Shown here piece by piece: positions 30,899 to 42,649 of a stretch of DNA of 64,000 bases (within the stretch, counting starts at the first letter, position 1; every line of letters starts with the position of its first letter). The notes below the pieces were generated by a model. It was given only the letters and a program-made list of their open reading frames with translations. It did no database searches and was not told the DNA's origin. The DNA is from Albula goreensis (taxonomy: Eukaryota > Chordata > Actinopteri > Albuliformes > Albulidae): NCBI GenBank assembly GCA_022829145.1, contig CM040746.1, positions 33,580,212 to 33,644,211 on the forward strand, read 5' to 3'. The position numbers and the translations under genes are program-made.

Positions 30899-32248
30899 AA
30901 GAGAGAGGCCCAATCGGTAGCGGGCACGAGGCTGAGAACGCATATTAATGAGACAGGAAGCGAACGGCCAGGATTTGCTGGAAGCGATGCAAGATTAAGG
31001 TTCCCTTAATGGAGCAATCACGCCATGCTGCTAGGGGAAACAGAGACGGCATCCACGCGGCCATGAGCGTAATCTCTGCAGACGTGAAAAGCCACTCCAA
31101 TAATAATTTAAGGGCAATAAATAAGCACGATAAAGAGATAACTCACGATAATGTGCTAAACGTCCTTTTGTGGAGCTCCGGGCCTTCTGAGTAGTGCCTA
31201 TCCCGTGTGAATATAATCCCTCCTCTACTAGAGCTCACATGGCCACGCAGGGGCGTTTGGGCTCGGAACGTGCCCGCCGGAATGCGGCGATGACTGTCTT
31301 TGGTAAGAAGGGGATTGGAACGATGCGATATGCATGCATTTGGTGAACGCATGACTTGTTTGCGCTTCCTTGTTGTGTTTCCCCTGTTGCTGGGTCACAC
31401 TGTCAGAACGCATCTCGGAGGTCGATCTCCTGCAGCTCGCACCTGTTCAGAACCACTGACCTGGATCCTGAACATCCAAACAGACAGGCTAAGGCAAATA
31501 TCTCTTCCAACCCCCACCTCCTTTTTGGTCACACTTTATTTTATGGGCATTTTTATACTGTTATAAAACCGTTGATAATCAGGCCTTAACATGTTAATTT
31601 AAGTACAACTACATTTTAAAAAAAGATGCAAAATGCAAACAGAGCATCAACAATCCACCTCCTACTGAAGAACTTGGATTTTATTTTATAAATAATTATT
31701 TAAAGCATAAATCTGATAGGATCTGTTCTGTTGTGTTGAATTAATAGGATACGTTGTCACTGATATTCACAGTTATACAAAGCACTTTTCCTTCCAGATG
31801 AAAGTAAGGCATACTGACAGCCTAATATAACTATTTAGTTGAGTCTATTCTGTGATTGCCAAATGTTTGTCTGTTCAAGTCATACTTATCTAATACATAA
31901 TGACATATTTACTAGATAATATCAAATGGTTTCAGCAGGTTTATGCCTCTTGTAAAACTGCATGGCAGCCATCAGCCTGGAGAAAAATCTGATCACATTC
32001 TGTGTGCTACTAGAACATACAAGAAACATATTGAAAAAGCAACACATTTTAAAGTACATCTAAGATTTGCGATTAAAAGTCAAAAAGTGTGTGAAACAGA
32101 AATCATAAATGTGCATTTACTGCATTTAGCTGCTTGGCATTTCATTCTTTGGAAGATCTAGTTTATCTGCTAAAAAGGGTAGTCACAGTGTCATTAAGAA
32201 TTGGTTTTTAAAATCAGAACGTGTCACCAGTCCAACATCCAACATATC

Positions 32249-32249
<1 letters not shown>

Positions 32250-32320
<71 letters not shown>

Positions 32321-32342
32321 ACACACACACACACACTCACAC
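32250..32342. repeat. (CA)n microsatellite
   Basis: About 46 CA-type units with two CT interruptions near the right end. Confidence 0.96.
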
Positions 32343-32786
32343 ATAAAAAAAGAAATGAGAAACTACACTGCAGCCTGTTTTTAAATAATAGGCAAAGGAA
32401 AAGCTTGCATCAGTGCCATTAAATGCACAGAAAGAATGAATCTATACACTCAAAATGCCCCACTTCACTCTAGCTATACCGCATTGCATTTTCACAATGC
32501 AGAGTCCATCAGGCAAGGCTACATTTGTTCAGTACATCCAAGCACAGCGATCAGAGTAATTGTTGTGCCGCTGAAAACCAGGGACACAGCAATAGAACGG
32601 TGGCCCTCCTTGTATTCCATGACATAAAATTATCGTGGGTTACAACTATGTACTACCTGACATGCGTCTCGGCAATGGAAACCAGCGGCGTTTTCGAGAA
32701 AATTAAAAACGTGTCATGTTTCTGTATTGTGCTGATCCCCTTTTCTATTCAGCAAAGCTACCATCTTTTGCTGTTTCCATCTGGGA

Positions 32787-32820
<34 letters not shown>

Positions 32821-34391
32821 TGTGTGCGTGTGAGTGGGGGAGGGTGGGGGTAGGTGGTGCATTGTGGTTCCTTTCTTGCAGTCATTTAAGGCAGGCTATA
32901 CCTCATTGGGTAAGATGACAGGGGACATTGTTCTGAATTGCTTTGCGCCACTCAAGAATCGGCTCTCATGTGTACATAAGGTCCTTGTGGGGCTGATTGA
33001 AGCTTAGTAAGAGCAAAAGCACTGTTTCCCCAAATGTATTTTCTTTTCATACAAAAACTAATAATGTAAGCAAGAAAGCCTGAAAATGTGCGGCTTCCGA
33101 GCTCAGTGAAAAGGAAAGCACGGTGTACAGAAAATCTTTTAACTCTATTTTTTTTTGTCACCATTTTTATGTTGGGGTCGGGTAGATGGCGGGGGTGTAA
33201 TGACATGCATAAAAAGCGGCGTTATAGGGTAAGAACTTCAGCAGACGGCGATGATATTATCTGTTTGCGCTTTCGTATTTGTGCTCCCATTCTGGTCCCC
33301 AGTGCCCTGGCCTTTCTGCACTGCGCTGCTTTCAGAACAAAGGGCATGAATCTCCTCCTAGGGTGTGTTGACTGCTCCAAGTGGATAACAGACAGGTGGC
33401 TACAGTCGCAGAATGAACTACTTTCCCTGTGGTAGGGCAATTTCTCACTCCCGCATCTCTCTCTGTTGCCCTGCAGGGGAGGGGAGAGATGGAGAGAGGA
33501 TCCTACAATGAGTACAGTCCCCACCAACCATCATTTGTGTTGCTGTTGTTTTTTTTACCGTTTTCTTTTCTATAGATGTCCATTTCCTTTCATCCATTTT
33601 TCCAGGTTCACCAGAAATCTGCATTTCTTGATCTTTTACAGTTGTCAGCCCTTAAACATCCATCGCTTCATGCATTTTGTCCTGTTTATGTCTACCCAGA
33701 ATGTTCCATCACTCAGTCTCTCAGCCCCCGATGAAAATGTTCAGTAGCCAGGATTAAATCAACATTTGTCCTTAAGTTTCACTTAATTGTATAAGAGTGT
33801 TTTGAGTTTTCTCCACGAGAACAGTTGGGCAAGCTGATTTCCATGATTACTGAACTGAACAAAATGTGGTGGTGAAGATTAAAAAAGAACACTTGCCTTT
33901 AATTGTGCGCCAAAGTTAAGGACCAATTATGATTGATTCCTGGCCAGTATCTTGATATAAAATGTCTTTGATATGGTTAAGAATGCAAACCATAGATTCC
34001 TCTGCATGTCCGACACAGTCATTCACTTTGTCCAGTTGTCTCTGTCACACATAATATAGATCAAACTTGATTCACTGAGAAACCAAGAGCAATCATTCTA
34101 TGTTTCTGAAATGAATTACCTATGTGTACAAAACAGGTTACACACTTTTGGATATCTTCATTTTAGGCTCCTACTCTTACTATTCATGTTCCAAATTCAG
34201 AAAAATCAAAATCAAGAAATCTTTGTGTGGTGCTCCTTATTTTTTTGTAAATTGAATCCCTCATTTTTTCCTAACCTGAATGTTCAACTGAACTGGTTGA
34301 TCTCACTGCAGCACCCATGGGAGGAGAGGTCAAACATGTGACTCCTCCAAATCACATGTCCACAATCTTGCTTCTTTTTTCTGTTCACTAT
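32343..34391. other. Intronic stretch with a (GT)n
   Basis: Apart from the (GT)n at 32791..32835, the DNA looks unique and no gene or mobile element was recognised. Confidence 0.5.
32791..32835. repeat. (GT)n microsatellite
   Basis: About fourteen TG units, then GA-interrupted GT. Confidence 0.93.
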
Positions 34392-34632
34392 GTTGGAGGA
34401 AGACGTAGTCAGCGGACAGCCGGTTAGTGCCGCTGCAAGCACCCAAGCAGGGTGCTACTGCAACGGTAGAGTTTTAGGCCGACCTACCCCGGCGAGGGTA
34501 TCGAACCCCCGGCGAGGCTGGCCAATTGTTGCCTTGCTGATGGGACCTCTGGCGATGGTGAGGCCAGGAATGGAACCCCTGACCTCAGGAGCTATAGGCA
34601 GCAATTACCCCACGAGCCACTCAGAAGCCCCT
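34392..34632 (-). mobile_element. tRNA-derived SINE relic, second family
   Basis: On the minus strand it starts with GAGTGGCTCGTGGGGTAATT (A-box-like) and then has GGTCAGGGGTTCCATTCCTGG (B-box-like; given in part as GGGGTTCCATTCC). The body is unusually GC-rich, with repeated CGCCGG-type motifs and internal GGTTCGATACC near 34499. Both its composition and its body differ from the AT-richer SINE relics elsewhere in the window. Confidence 0.65.
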
Positions 34633-35687
34633 GTAGTGCTCCTTTTTGTTCACTGTCCTTATTTGTGTTCTCCCAGAATGCCTCCCTATACGCAACCTCA
34701 TTCTCACCCACCCTCTCAATGGTAGATAGCCTGTCAGCCCATTTACTCAATCACCACACCACAGATATCAGCACTGCCTGTTTTAAGATGTGGTTTAAGT
34801 GCATGGCCCATTTCCATCATTTCAAATACAGCCCTTGTGACAATGTAATGAGACAGGACCAGGAAGGTAGTTTGAGATCTTTGAGATCTTGGTGCAACGA
34901 ATGCTGAGGCATTTGGCAAAAATTAGAACTTTCCCAAAAACTAGAAATAAGAGTAATGTATCATTCATTTTAGAGATTCATATAACTTTTCTTTCTGTAT
35001 TTTTAACATTAATGTGCATTTACTAATTAAAAGAGGGAACAGTAGTTGAAGAGGAGGCCATTGTTAATTTTTCGTCCATGGTCATGAATTCAGCTCTACA
35101 GGAAGAAAATAACATACTAGAAAATGATGCATTTAGAAGGAATAAAAGTGAAGCGGAGCATTGAACTGAAAAACAGAACAAGCAGTTCAACAGCCAAATT
35201 TGTAGAAAAGTAATCTTCTTATTTTCATGGACATCATGAAAAGATGCAAAAAAACGCACTGAAAGTGAAAAGAAAGAGGTTTTACAAAGAGATAAGAAGG
35301 ATGGCGACAAGATGACCTCAGAAGGTCAATACACACTGACATTTCAAAGCTGTTGTGAAAAACCACTCGCTGAGGTACGGGTCTGTCTGATTGCTCCTCC
35401 CCAGAACCTTTCTTTAAAAAACCTTCAATTTTCAATCATGGTGCCGATCCTGGTGTAATAAGATGGGGGTGTTTAGTTAAGTCAAAAATGGCCCATGTGT
35501 ATTCAAGGGTGAAAGCTGGGGGAGCCCATTGCTGCTATGCTGACCTTTACGGTGCTGCTGTGGACTGGCAAAACCCACGCATCCACGAGTCCGGTTTGTG
35601 TCTGGTGGAAATCATACAAATTCACAGTGTCTTCTTTGTATGCAGGTGTAATCCATAGCTTCAGGAATGTTATTACCATGTACTCTG

Positions 35688-35720
<33 letters not shown>

Positions 35721-36572
35721 CACAAATTCACATATATATGGACTGTGAATATAGTACACATCTTGGGGGCTTAATATGACTCTGTGTGCCTTGGTATTGA
35801 AAAGCGGTACATGGACAGACTATAAAAAGATGACATTTATGTTCCCACGGAAAGGCGGTTGAAATTCATGAGACCGCGCTCACACATATGACTCAGATGT
35901 GAGCTGCAAAGTAAAATCTCCCATGTAGCTAATGCTTGCGGTAATCAGTGCCACGCGTCTGCATATATGATGTAGTGCATTGTTCTAAACAGCAAAAAGC
36001 ATTGTCGCGGCGATAAATCTTGGTGCCGTGCGTACTCACATCCATTCAAAATAAATACCAGGGAGGGATTATTTCCCATCTTCACCGCACTTCACCTTTT
36101 CTTCAAGTTCTTTTTCCTTGTCTGTTTTTTTGATTGAGCCCCCTTTTCATTGGGAAGGAAAAAAGCCACCGCCATCGCACACTTCACTCACCATCAGGAC
36201 TTAAAGTGTACTGATAAAGGCAGCAGAAAATGTTGTCTCCAGACACACACAAATGTAAAACAGTCCAATCCACGCTCCGCTCATGGCCAATCCCAGAGGT
36301 TTAATTACCAGTTTTGTCAATCAAGGTGAAAGCAAACAACAACACCTGACGCCAGGGAGCGGCACAATCCTCTGATGCTTCACAGTCACGCTCAGAGGAT
36401 GTGCACTCACTGGTGCCTTCTGTACTCATATATATATATACTCACATTAAAACAAAAAAAAACTGTTCATTTCTCAGATTTCATCTCTGCGCAGCACTGG
36501 AATCAACTGAATAAACATTGTATATACAGTAGAGTCTGAGACTGTTTGAATACTTGAATATTCTAATTTTAA
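34633..36572. other. Intronic stretch with no recognised gene
   Basis: It contains (CA)n at 35689..35718. The rest is unique-looking. Confidence 0.5.
35689..35718. repeat. (CA)n microsatellite
   Basis: About fifteen CA units. Confidence 0.93.
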
Positions 36573-36612
36573 TGTGTGTGTGTATATATATATATATACA
36601 TATATATACATG
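36573..36612. repeat. (TG)n(TA)n microsatellite
   Basis: A TG run passes into TA units at the 3' flank of the Tc1-like relic. Confidence 0.9.
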
Positions 36613-36669
36613 AAGAACAATATGTAGATATTTCATAGCATTTCATATTTCTTTGTGTCACAGAACAGC

Positions 36670-37560
36670 TTGAGTTCTTCTGACCCCTGTTTCGTGGGGC
36701 ACTGGACCATTCTTCAAGGAAAGTCTCCAGTTCCTTGAAAGATGAAGGAGGTGGAAATCTGCTCCACAAGCTGTGTTCCATAACTTCTTATGAGTCTGCA
36801 AAAATGTTCAAATCTGCCGACTGACTACATCCAGACGTTCATGACACCATCAACAAATCTGTTTAGCAGTGTGTATGGGGCATTATCATCTTGGGATACG
36901 GGGACATCTTAAGAAACATATTCATCCTAAGTTTGCACTTGGGCACCTAAAATGGCCTCATATTCCATGGCTGTAGTTCTACCATACATGAAGCAATGGT
37001 GAGATCCAATGAGTCCCATTAGATAGCTGATAACTGATCCATCACCAGTTTTAGTAACTGGGAGCAGGCATTGTCAGTTGAAGATCTTGCTGGGACCCCC
37101 AAACATAAGCCCCTCCAGATGTGGGTGAAAGTAAAAGGTGATATTCCTTTCTTCCTCTGTTCAGAGGTCCAGGATTTATGCTCATTACACCAGCTTAAGC
37201 AATGCATTGCATTGGCCTTGGTTACAAGCTGTTCCTGAATGGCAGCCTGACCAAAAATACCAGCCTTTTGAAGTTCATGATACTCAATTTTTGTTGTTGA
37301 AACTGGGACAAATACTGTAGGTGTAGATTCATTTCTGTGGTCATTTTTGAGGCCGTAGTTTTCTTCACCAGCTATCCTGTAAAGTGTCCATCTATCCCTG
37401 TCAGCGAACAAAAAATCACTGCCACTATTCCCCTTCCTGATGCAAGTTTTCCTTCTTTGGCATATTCTGTCAGAATGTTCCAGACTGTTCCCCTTGACAC
37501 ATACAACCATTTTGCTACTTCTGTGACTGACACATCTGCATTTCACCCATCAAATATTTT
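36670..37560 (-). pseudogene. Tc1-like transposase relic
   Basis: Minus-strand fragments in several frames line up in order with Tc1-like transposases: a helix-turn-helix part reading VSVTEVAKWLYVSRGTVWN near 37535..37470, then an ISTKTV-like linker and KANAMHCLSWCNEHKSWTSEQ (near 37215..37150), then QDDNAPYT (36874..36897), then QSADLNIF and SRFPPPSSFKELE near 36800..36725. The first catalytic Asp region (WSDE in relatives) is deleted, the Asp in QDDN remains, and the position of the third catalytic acid reads Ala. There are several stops and frameshifts, so it cannot encode an active enzyme. Terminal inverted repeats were not identified. Confidence 0.85.
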
Positions 37561-40500
37561 AACTCTTTGAAAATCTGTTAGACCAGTCAGACAATCACAT
37601 ATTAAAATATTATGAAAAAAAAAAAAACATTTTATAACAGACACATACTGGCAGTTAGCATCGGTATTAATGTTGCAATGAATATAATTTAATTACTTCA
37701 AAATATAATTACTATTTCATTTTTGCATTTACGTTATTTTGTATCCACCCTATATGTCTCACACACACTCTCACACACATTTACAGTGATATGTTACAAT
37801 ATTGCAGTAGATCTCTGTTAAACGTTCTATGGCTACTCCCTAGACTAATAGTATTGGAACAATGGGCTTTACTTATGCATGATCACCAGTGAGTACTGAA
37901 ACGTCCCCAACGATGCAGCTCAGATCCATGTTATTCTTTCAGTTTCCATGATATCTTTCATTTATCTGTGTGTGGCGCTGACTCAGAGCTGAGATGACTG
38001 TCTGTGCTCCCTGCACAGGAACAGACGTGTAAAATCTAGCCGTATGCCGGAGCAGGGGCAGCCAGCGAGCCAGCCCAGGTGCAAGGACCTCTGGATTTCA
38101 TTTTAGGGAGCAATTCACCAATGCAGGAAAGCCTCGTGCAATTTCCCTGGGTCAAATCCAGATGGTAATATCTCAATTTAGGTATCGATGTACGTTTCGG
38201 TTTGTATCCAGCCATCCTGTTCCCTTCCATTCATACCACTGATCTGTCAAGTGGGGCAATTTCTGTTAAACGGATGGTCAATATCTCAAGACCTTTGTTG
38301 GGAAGAGCAGGGAAACCCATTCAAAGAAACGAGGAAAGAGAGCGAGACGGGGAGAGGGAGAGAGAGAGAGAGAGAGACAGAGTGAGAGAAAGAAATGGCA
38401 CTCGGAGTACTGACAAGGCACATTTAATTTTATAGAATTGAAATGATTACTCTAGGAGAAAAAGAGATATGCGACTCATAAAATATGCACTTAACTGCAA
38501 GATTGAAATTTGAGACATTTGCGTGTCAGAGTGTGTGGGGGGGGCCGGTATCACAGTTGTGCTGCGTGCTGGGCTGTGGGTGTGTGGTTATTCTGTAATC
38601 TCTCACACTGGCGTTTATGCAGATGAAAGTCAAGAGCAGGACCGCTAAAACATCTTCACCCTGAAAACGTCTACAGGCAAAGATCTGTAGCTCTCTCTCC
38701 CTCTCTCTTTACTCTTCACTCCGGTCCGTGCCCTGCCTCCGCTTCTCTCGAAAGTCAGATTATTATCCATTAACGATTTTCACTTGACTTGCTCATAGCA
38801 CAGTTGCTTTCTTGTGCTGGGAATTTAAAAGCTAATTGTTAAAAAAAAAAAAAAAACACGCAAACACAAAATAATAAAAATTTGAGGTTTTATTCAGCTT
38901 CTGTCATTTTGTTTGAGAATCTAGAATCACAGCAGCCCGTAGTCGTCGGTGTTCTGTTAATGCGCTGGGCGGCCATGCCCAGACATCCGTCCGCTGAACT
39001 ACTGAGCGTCCCGCATGTGTTGTGCTTGTGTAATAAAACTGCTCCATTTAGCGCGCACATTTATGGTCTTCAATAAGCCAGAAGTCTTAATAAAAATGAA
39101 AGCTGACGTAGGCATGAGGAATCCTCCATATCTTCAGCCTTTAATGTCTGAGACTTTCCATTAAAACGGGAGCACTTCTTCAGAGGCAAGGCTTTTAGGC
39201 TGATTAGTTACAGGAACTAAAAAAAAAAAAAAAGCAAAAAAAAAAAAAGAATGACCTTCACCGGCTACACAGCCACCGCCCCACCCCCACCCACTCCTCC
39301 CCCCCCATCCCTCCACTTCCTCCTCCTCCCCAGTCAAACACCCCCAGCCCATTCGCGCATCTGAAATTTCCAGCTGCTTAATATTCCACTGGCACAGTCT
39401 ACAGCCATCTCTCATTTTACATCATAATTATTATTAGGAGAGAGGAAAAAAAAAAGACGAAGCCAAATCTGCATGTTCAATTAGAGTGAGGCTGATGCCA
39501 GGAAGATAATACAACATGGGATCGGCTAATGTCCTTGCTTTAGAACTTTTTCCCCGCAATTGATGTTGGGAGCTGGAGAAAGGATGATATTTTTTTCTCT
39601 GTGGGGGCACAACTGTTGAATGCTGTTATTAAGCCTGAGAGGAATGCTTTCCAGCTGTGCGTGACTTTGCTTTAATGACCGCTTCTCAAGTTTCCTATCT
39701 CAGATGTTCTGCGAGATTCATTTCAGACTCACAAGGTAGCACCTCATTAAAAAAGATCCATTTATATTTAATCAATTCTATAAAGAGAGGAGAAATTAAT
39801 AAATAACAGCGAAAGAAGGGTTTTCGTTGATATAGCTTGATATGACTATCATGAGATGAATGTGATCACCTGGTCTACCTGCTTGTCCATCACTCTGTCT
39901 GCTCATGTTAGCATATGAGCATTGAAAATGACATCCATGGATTTTGGAGAAACCTGATGGCATGATTTTTAAATCCATTTTAAGCGTTGATGGTTTCATC
40001 AGCGCTTGGCTGAGGCTTACACACTTCCCTCGATTGGCACCAAATCTGTGTGCACAGTAAACCGCTGGGTTGAAAATGCACTTTTCAGTAATGCGCAGGG
40101 CTATTCTGTGGCCCTTTGAACGCTGAGGAGCTCACCTGCATTACACCCTGCGGCAAATACAAAACACAGGACAGCTACATCACCTTGGCAACCCATGGCC
40201 AATGGATGTTAGCGATGGATGCCCACCTACGGCACATGCAGATGAGAGAGCCAGTGCACTCACAAACCCTCGTTTGCTTCATATTTTTGTTGTATTGTTG
40301 TACAAATGCAACAGAATTTTTATTTTTTTGCACAAATACGAACAGTGCAGATAAAAATTGACTAAAATATAAGTTTCTCTGCTACTTTCTGTACTTTCAA
40401 CAATGCATTTATGGCTCTCATGCCTGCAACACTATATCAACCAAACAAAGCATTGTCTGGTAAAATAAGACAGTAGAGGAAAGAAAACTACAGATCACTG

Positions 40501-42603
40501 TCCATTTTGGTCAAATTTACAGAGTTTTAATGCCATGGCTGCAATGTTAATGTGTTAATACATCTAGGATAAGCCCATACACATAGAGGAAGCTCCTCCA
40601 TAGGCACCTGCTGCTGATTGGATGAAAGTTGAACCGTTTGCGGGCATAAAGGAAATAGATGAAGCATTTCCTCTTCAAATGTGTTTACTTTGTGATATGA
40701 TATCTATAAAAGTCGTATGGTGTGTGGTATGTTTTTTCCTCCCACACATATATCATGGGTTGATTTAAAATGATGAAAATCACATTTTTTGGTGAACCTA
40801 CCCCTTGAGCTCCATAGGTGTTATTACTTTGTCAAAAAAAATTATGCAGACATGTGACAGAAAATAATGGATTTACCTGAAAGATATAACAAAGTAGGCC
40901 AAAGTTTTTTGTGTATGGCTTTATCAGTTTTGGCAATTATAATGGTAGTGGATGAAGAAAAAGGCCTGCAAAACATGGCTTGGTGGTTGACCTTCTAAAA
41001 ATATAACTTCCATTTTCTGGGATAAGCAGTGCCCTATGCTGTTGACATCTGAACACAAACCATGCAATGGGAAAAAGGTAAGACTTCCAACCAATGACTA
41101 AGAAAAAAATGCATAAACACACAAAACATAATAAGAATTCAGTGAAACAGAGATTAACCTTCAGGGGCCTTCCTGAATTATTTAGCAAAAAGCAGTTCAT
41201 GCCAAAATACCCACAAGGATCTTGCCAAGGGGGAATTTGCCTGGAATAATGTCAGACATCAAGTGGAAAGGTCGGCTTTATTATAAATAAACAGTTTAAT
41301 TAGCCAAAAATTGTTTCACTGTAGCTGTCTAGCAAGCAAAGGCAGCAAATAGCTTAACTAGCTTATTTACAAGAAATCAACTTCCTAATTATGCTACCTC
41401 TGTTAAGCTAACTGACCAACAACAGAAGTTTACCCAGTCAACATCACTAATGAAACACCCAATTAAATTAAACGTGTACTAAACACAGAAAAAAACACTG
41501 TTCTATCTGGCACTGGGTGACAGTTCAGGATGAGCATGTTTTGGGTTTGGAGATGGCAGACATTTTGAATGTAACACACAGTACAGACCACCTGCTTTGT
41601 GCTTGATCTAGGTTGAAGAATACTGCTAATGTGTATGCACTGTACAAATGGATTTTGAAAACGCTTGGAGTTGCATGATGGAACAGGGAATATTACGCAT
41701 TTGTCCTGGGAATGACTGATAATCTATCAGCAGTATGAGCCATTGGCCTTGGGCTTAAGCAAAAATCAAAGACTTTCTCTTCCCATTTGATTTTTTTTTT
41801 CCGACTTGGAGGCCCAGTGAGCGGTCCCTCACTGCTATTTACCCTGAACTGTAACAAAATTAAGTGTTACTTTTTCATCTGTCATTTACATCACATTTTC
41901 TGCTTATTTTGGTAAATACAGAACACATAGTGCTGAGCAAATCACCAACACAAACAAAAAAACAAAACACACAATACTTAACACAATGGAATTGTTATTC
42001 CATGTCAAGGATAAGCCAAATACCCCGCTTAAACAGGACTTAAGGACTCAAAAGCACGGCTAAAAAGAGCCAATGAAGGACCGGCCATGAAACAAAACAA
42101 ATTAAGCTGGTATTCCATTGTTTAACTGAGAGGCAGCACTGATCACTCAATAGAGAGAAGAAGCTGGCTCTGAAGCTCATTTCAAACAATAATATTTACA
42201 GTGCTGAGTTCAATTAATTGAACATTCTAGTGAAGGGAATGACACATTCTAGTTCGCACAGTTCGGTAAGTGTTTCCGATTTTTCTATCAATGTTTATCC
42301 TGGACAAGGTGCATTTGTGACATGACTTTAAATGCTGTCTTTCCTCCAGTGCTGTTAATGCGAAATTGCACATACTGAGCTGAGGAACAGCCCAGCAGCT
42401 CATTTATGTATGTAGGATTGTCATGGCTATAGGTAATTGAATTTCGCAGCTGTAGAGGAAAGGTATAGAAGCTCAGAAAACCATTTTTTTGTATGGTTTC
42501 TTAATCATAGCTTTCTAATGAAGTGATGTTATTATATGAATTATATAATTATATATACTTTCACTGTCTATAATCACAAAATGACCCCGCTCCCCCAAAG
42601 CAT

Positions 42604-42605
<2 letters not shown>
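37561..42605. other. Intronic stretch with only simple repeats
   Basis: It holds (GA)n at 38351..38380 and A tracts at 38840 and 39220..39250 next to a C-rich patch (39270..39345). The segment 38040..38185 is unique and of mixed composition. No gene was recognised. Confidence 0.5.
38351..38380. repeat. (GA)n microsatellite
   Basis: GA units with GGA variants at the left end. Confidence 0.88.

Positions 42606-42648
<43 letters not shown>
42606..42648. repeat. (CA)n microsatellite
   Basis: About 21 CA units. Confidence 0.95.

Positions 42649-42649
<1 letters not shown>

Larger units (their letters stand above)
29366..32249. other. Intronic stretch with purine-rich simple sequence
   Basis: It holds a G-rich block at 30619..30668 and (GA)n at 30871..30898. 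The segment 30930..31290 is unique, repeat-free and of mixed composition. No supported gene. Confidence 0.5.

Noticed and set aside
30431..31009. 192-codon plus-strand ORF
   Set aside because: It crosses a G-rich block and a (GA)n tract, giving Gly-rich and Arg-Glu repeats, and no family resemblance is seen.
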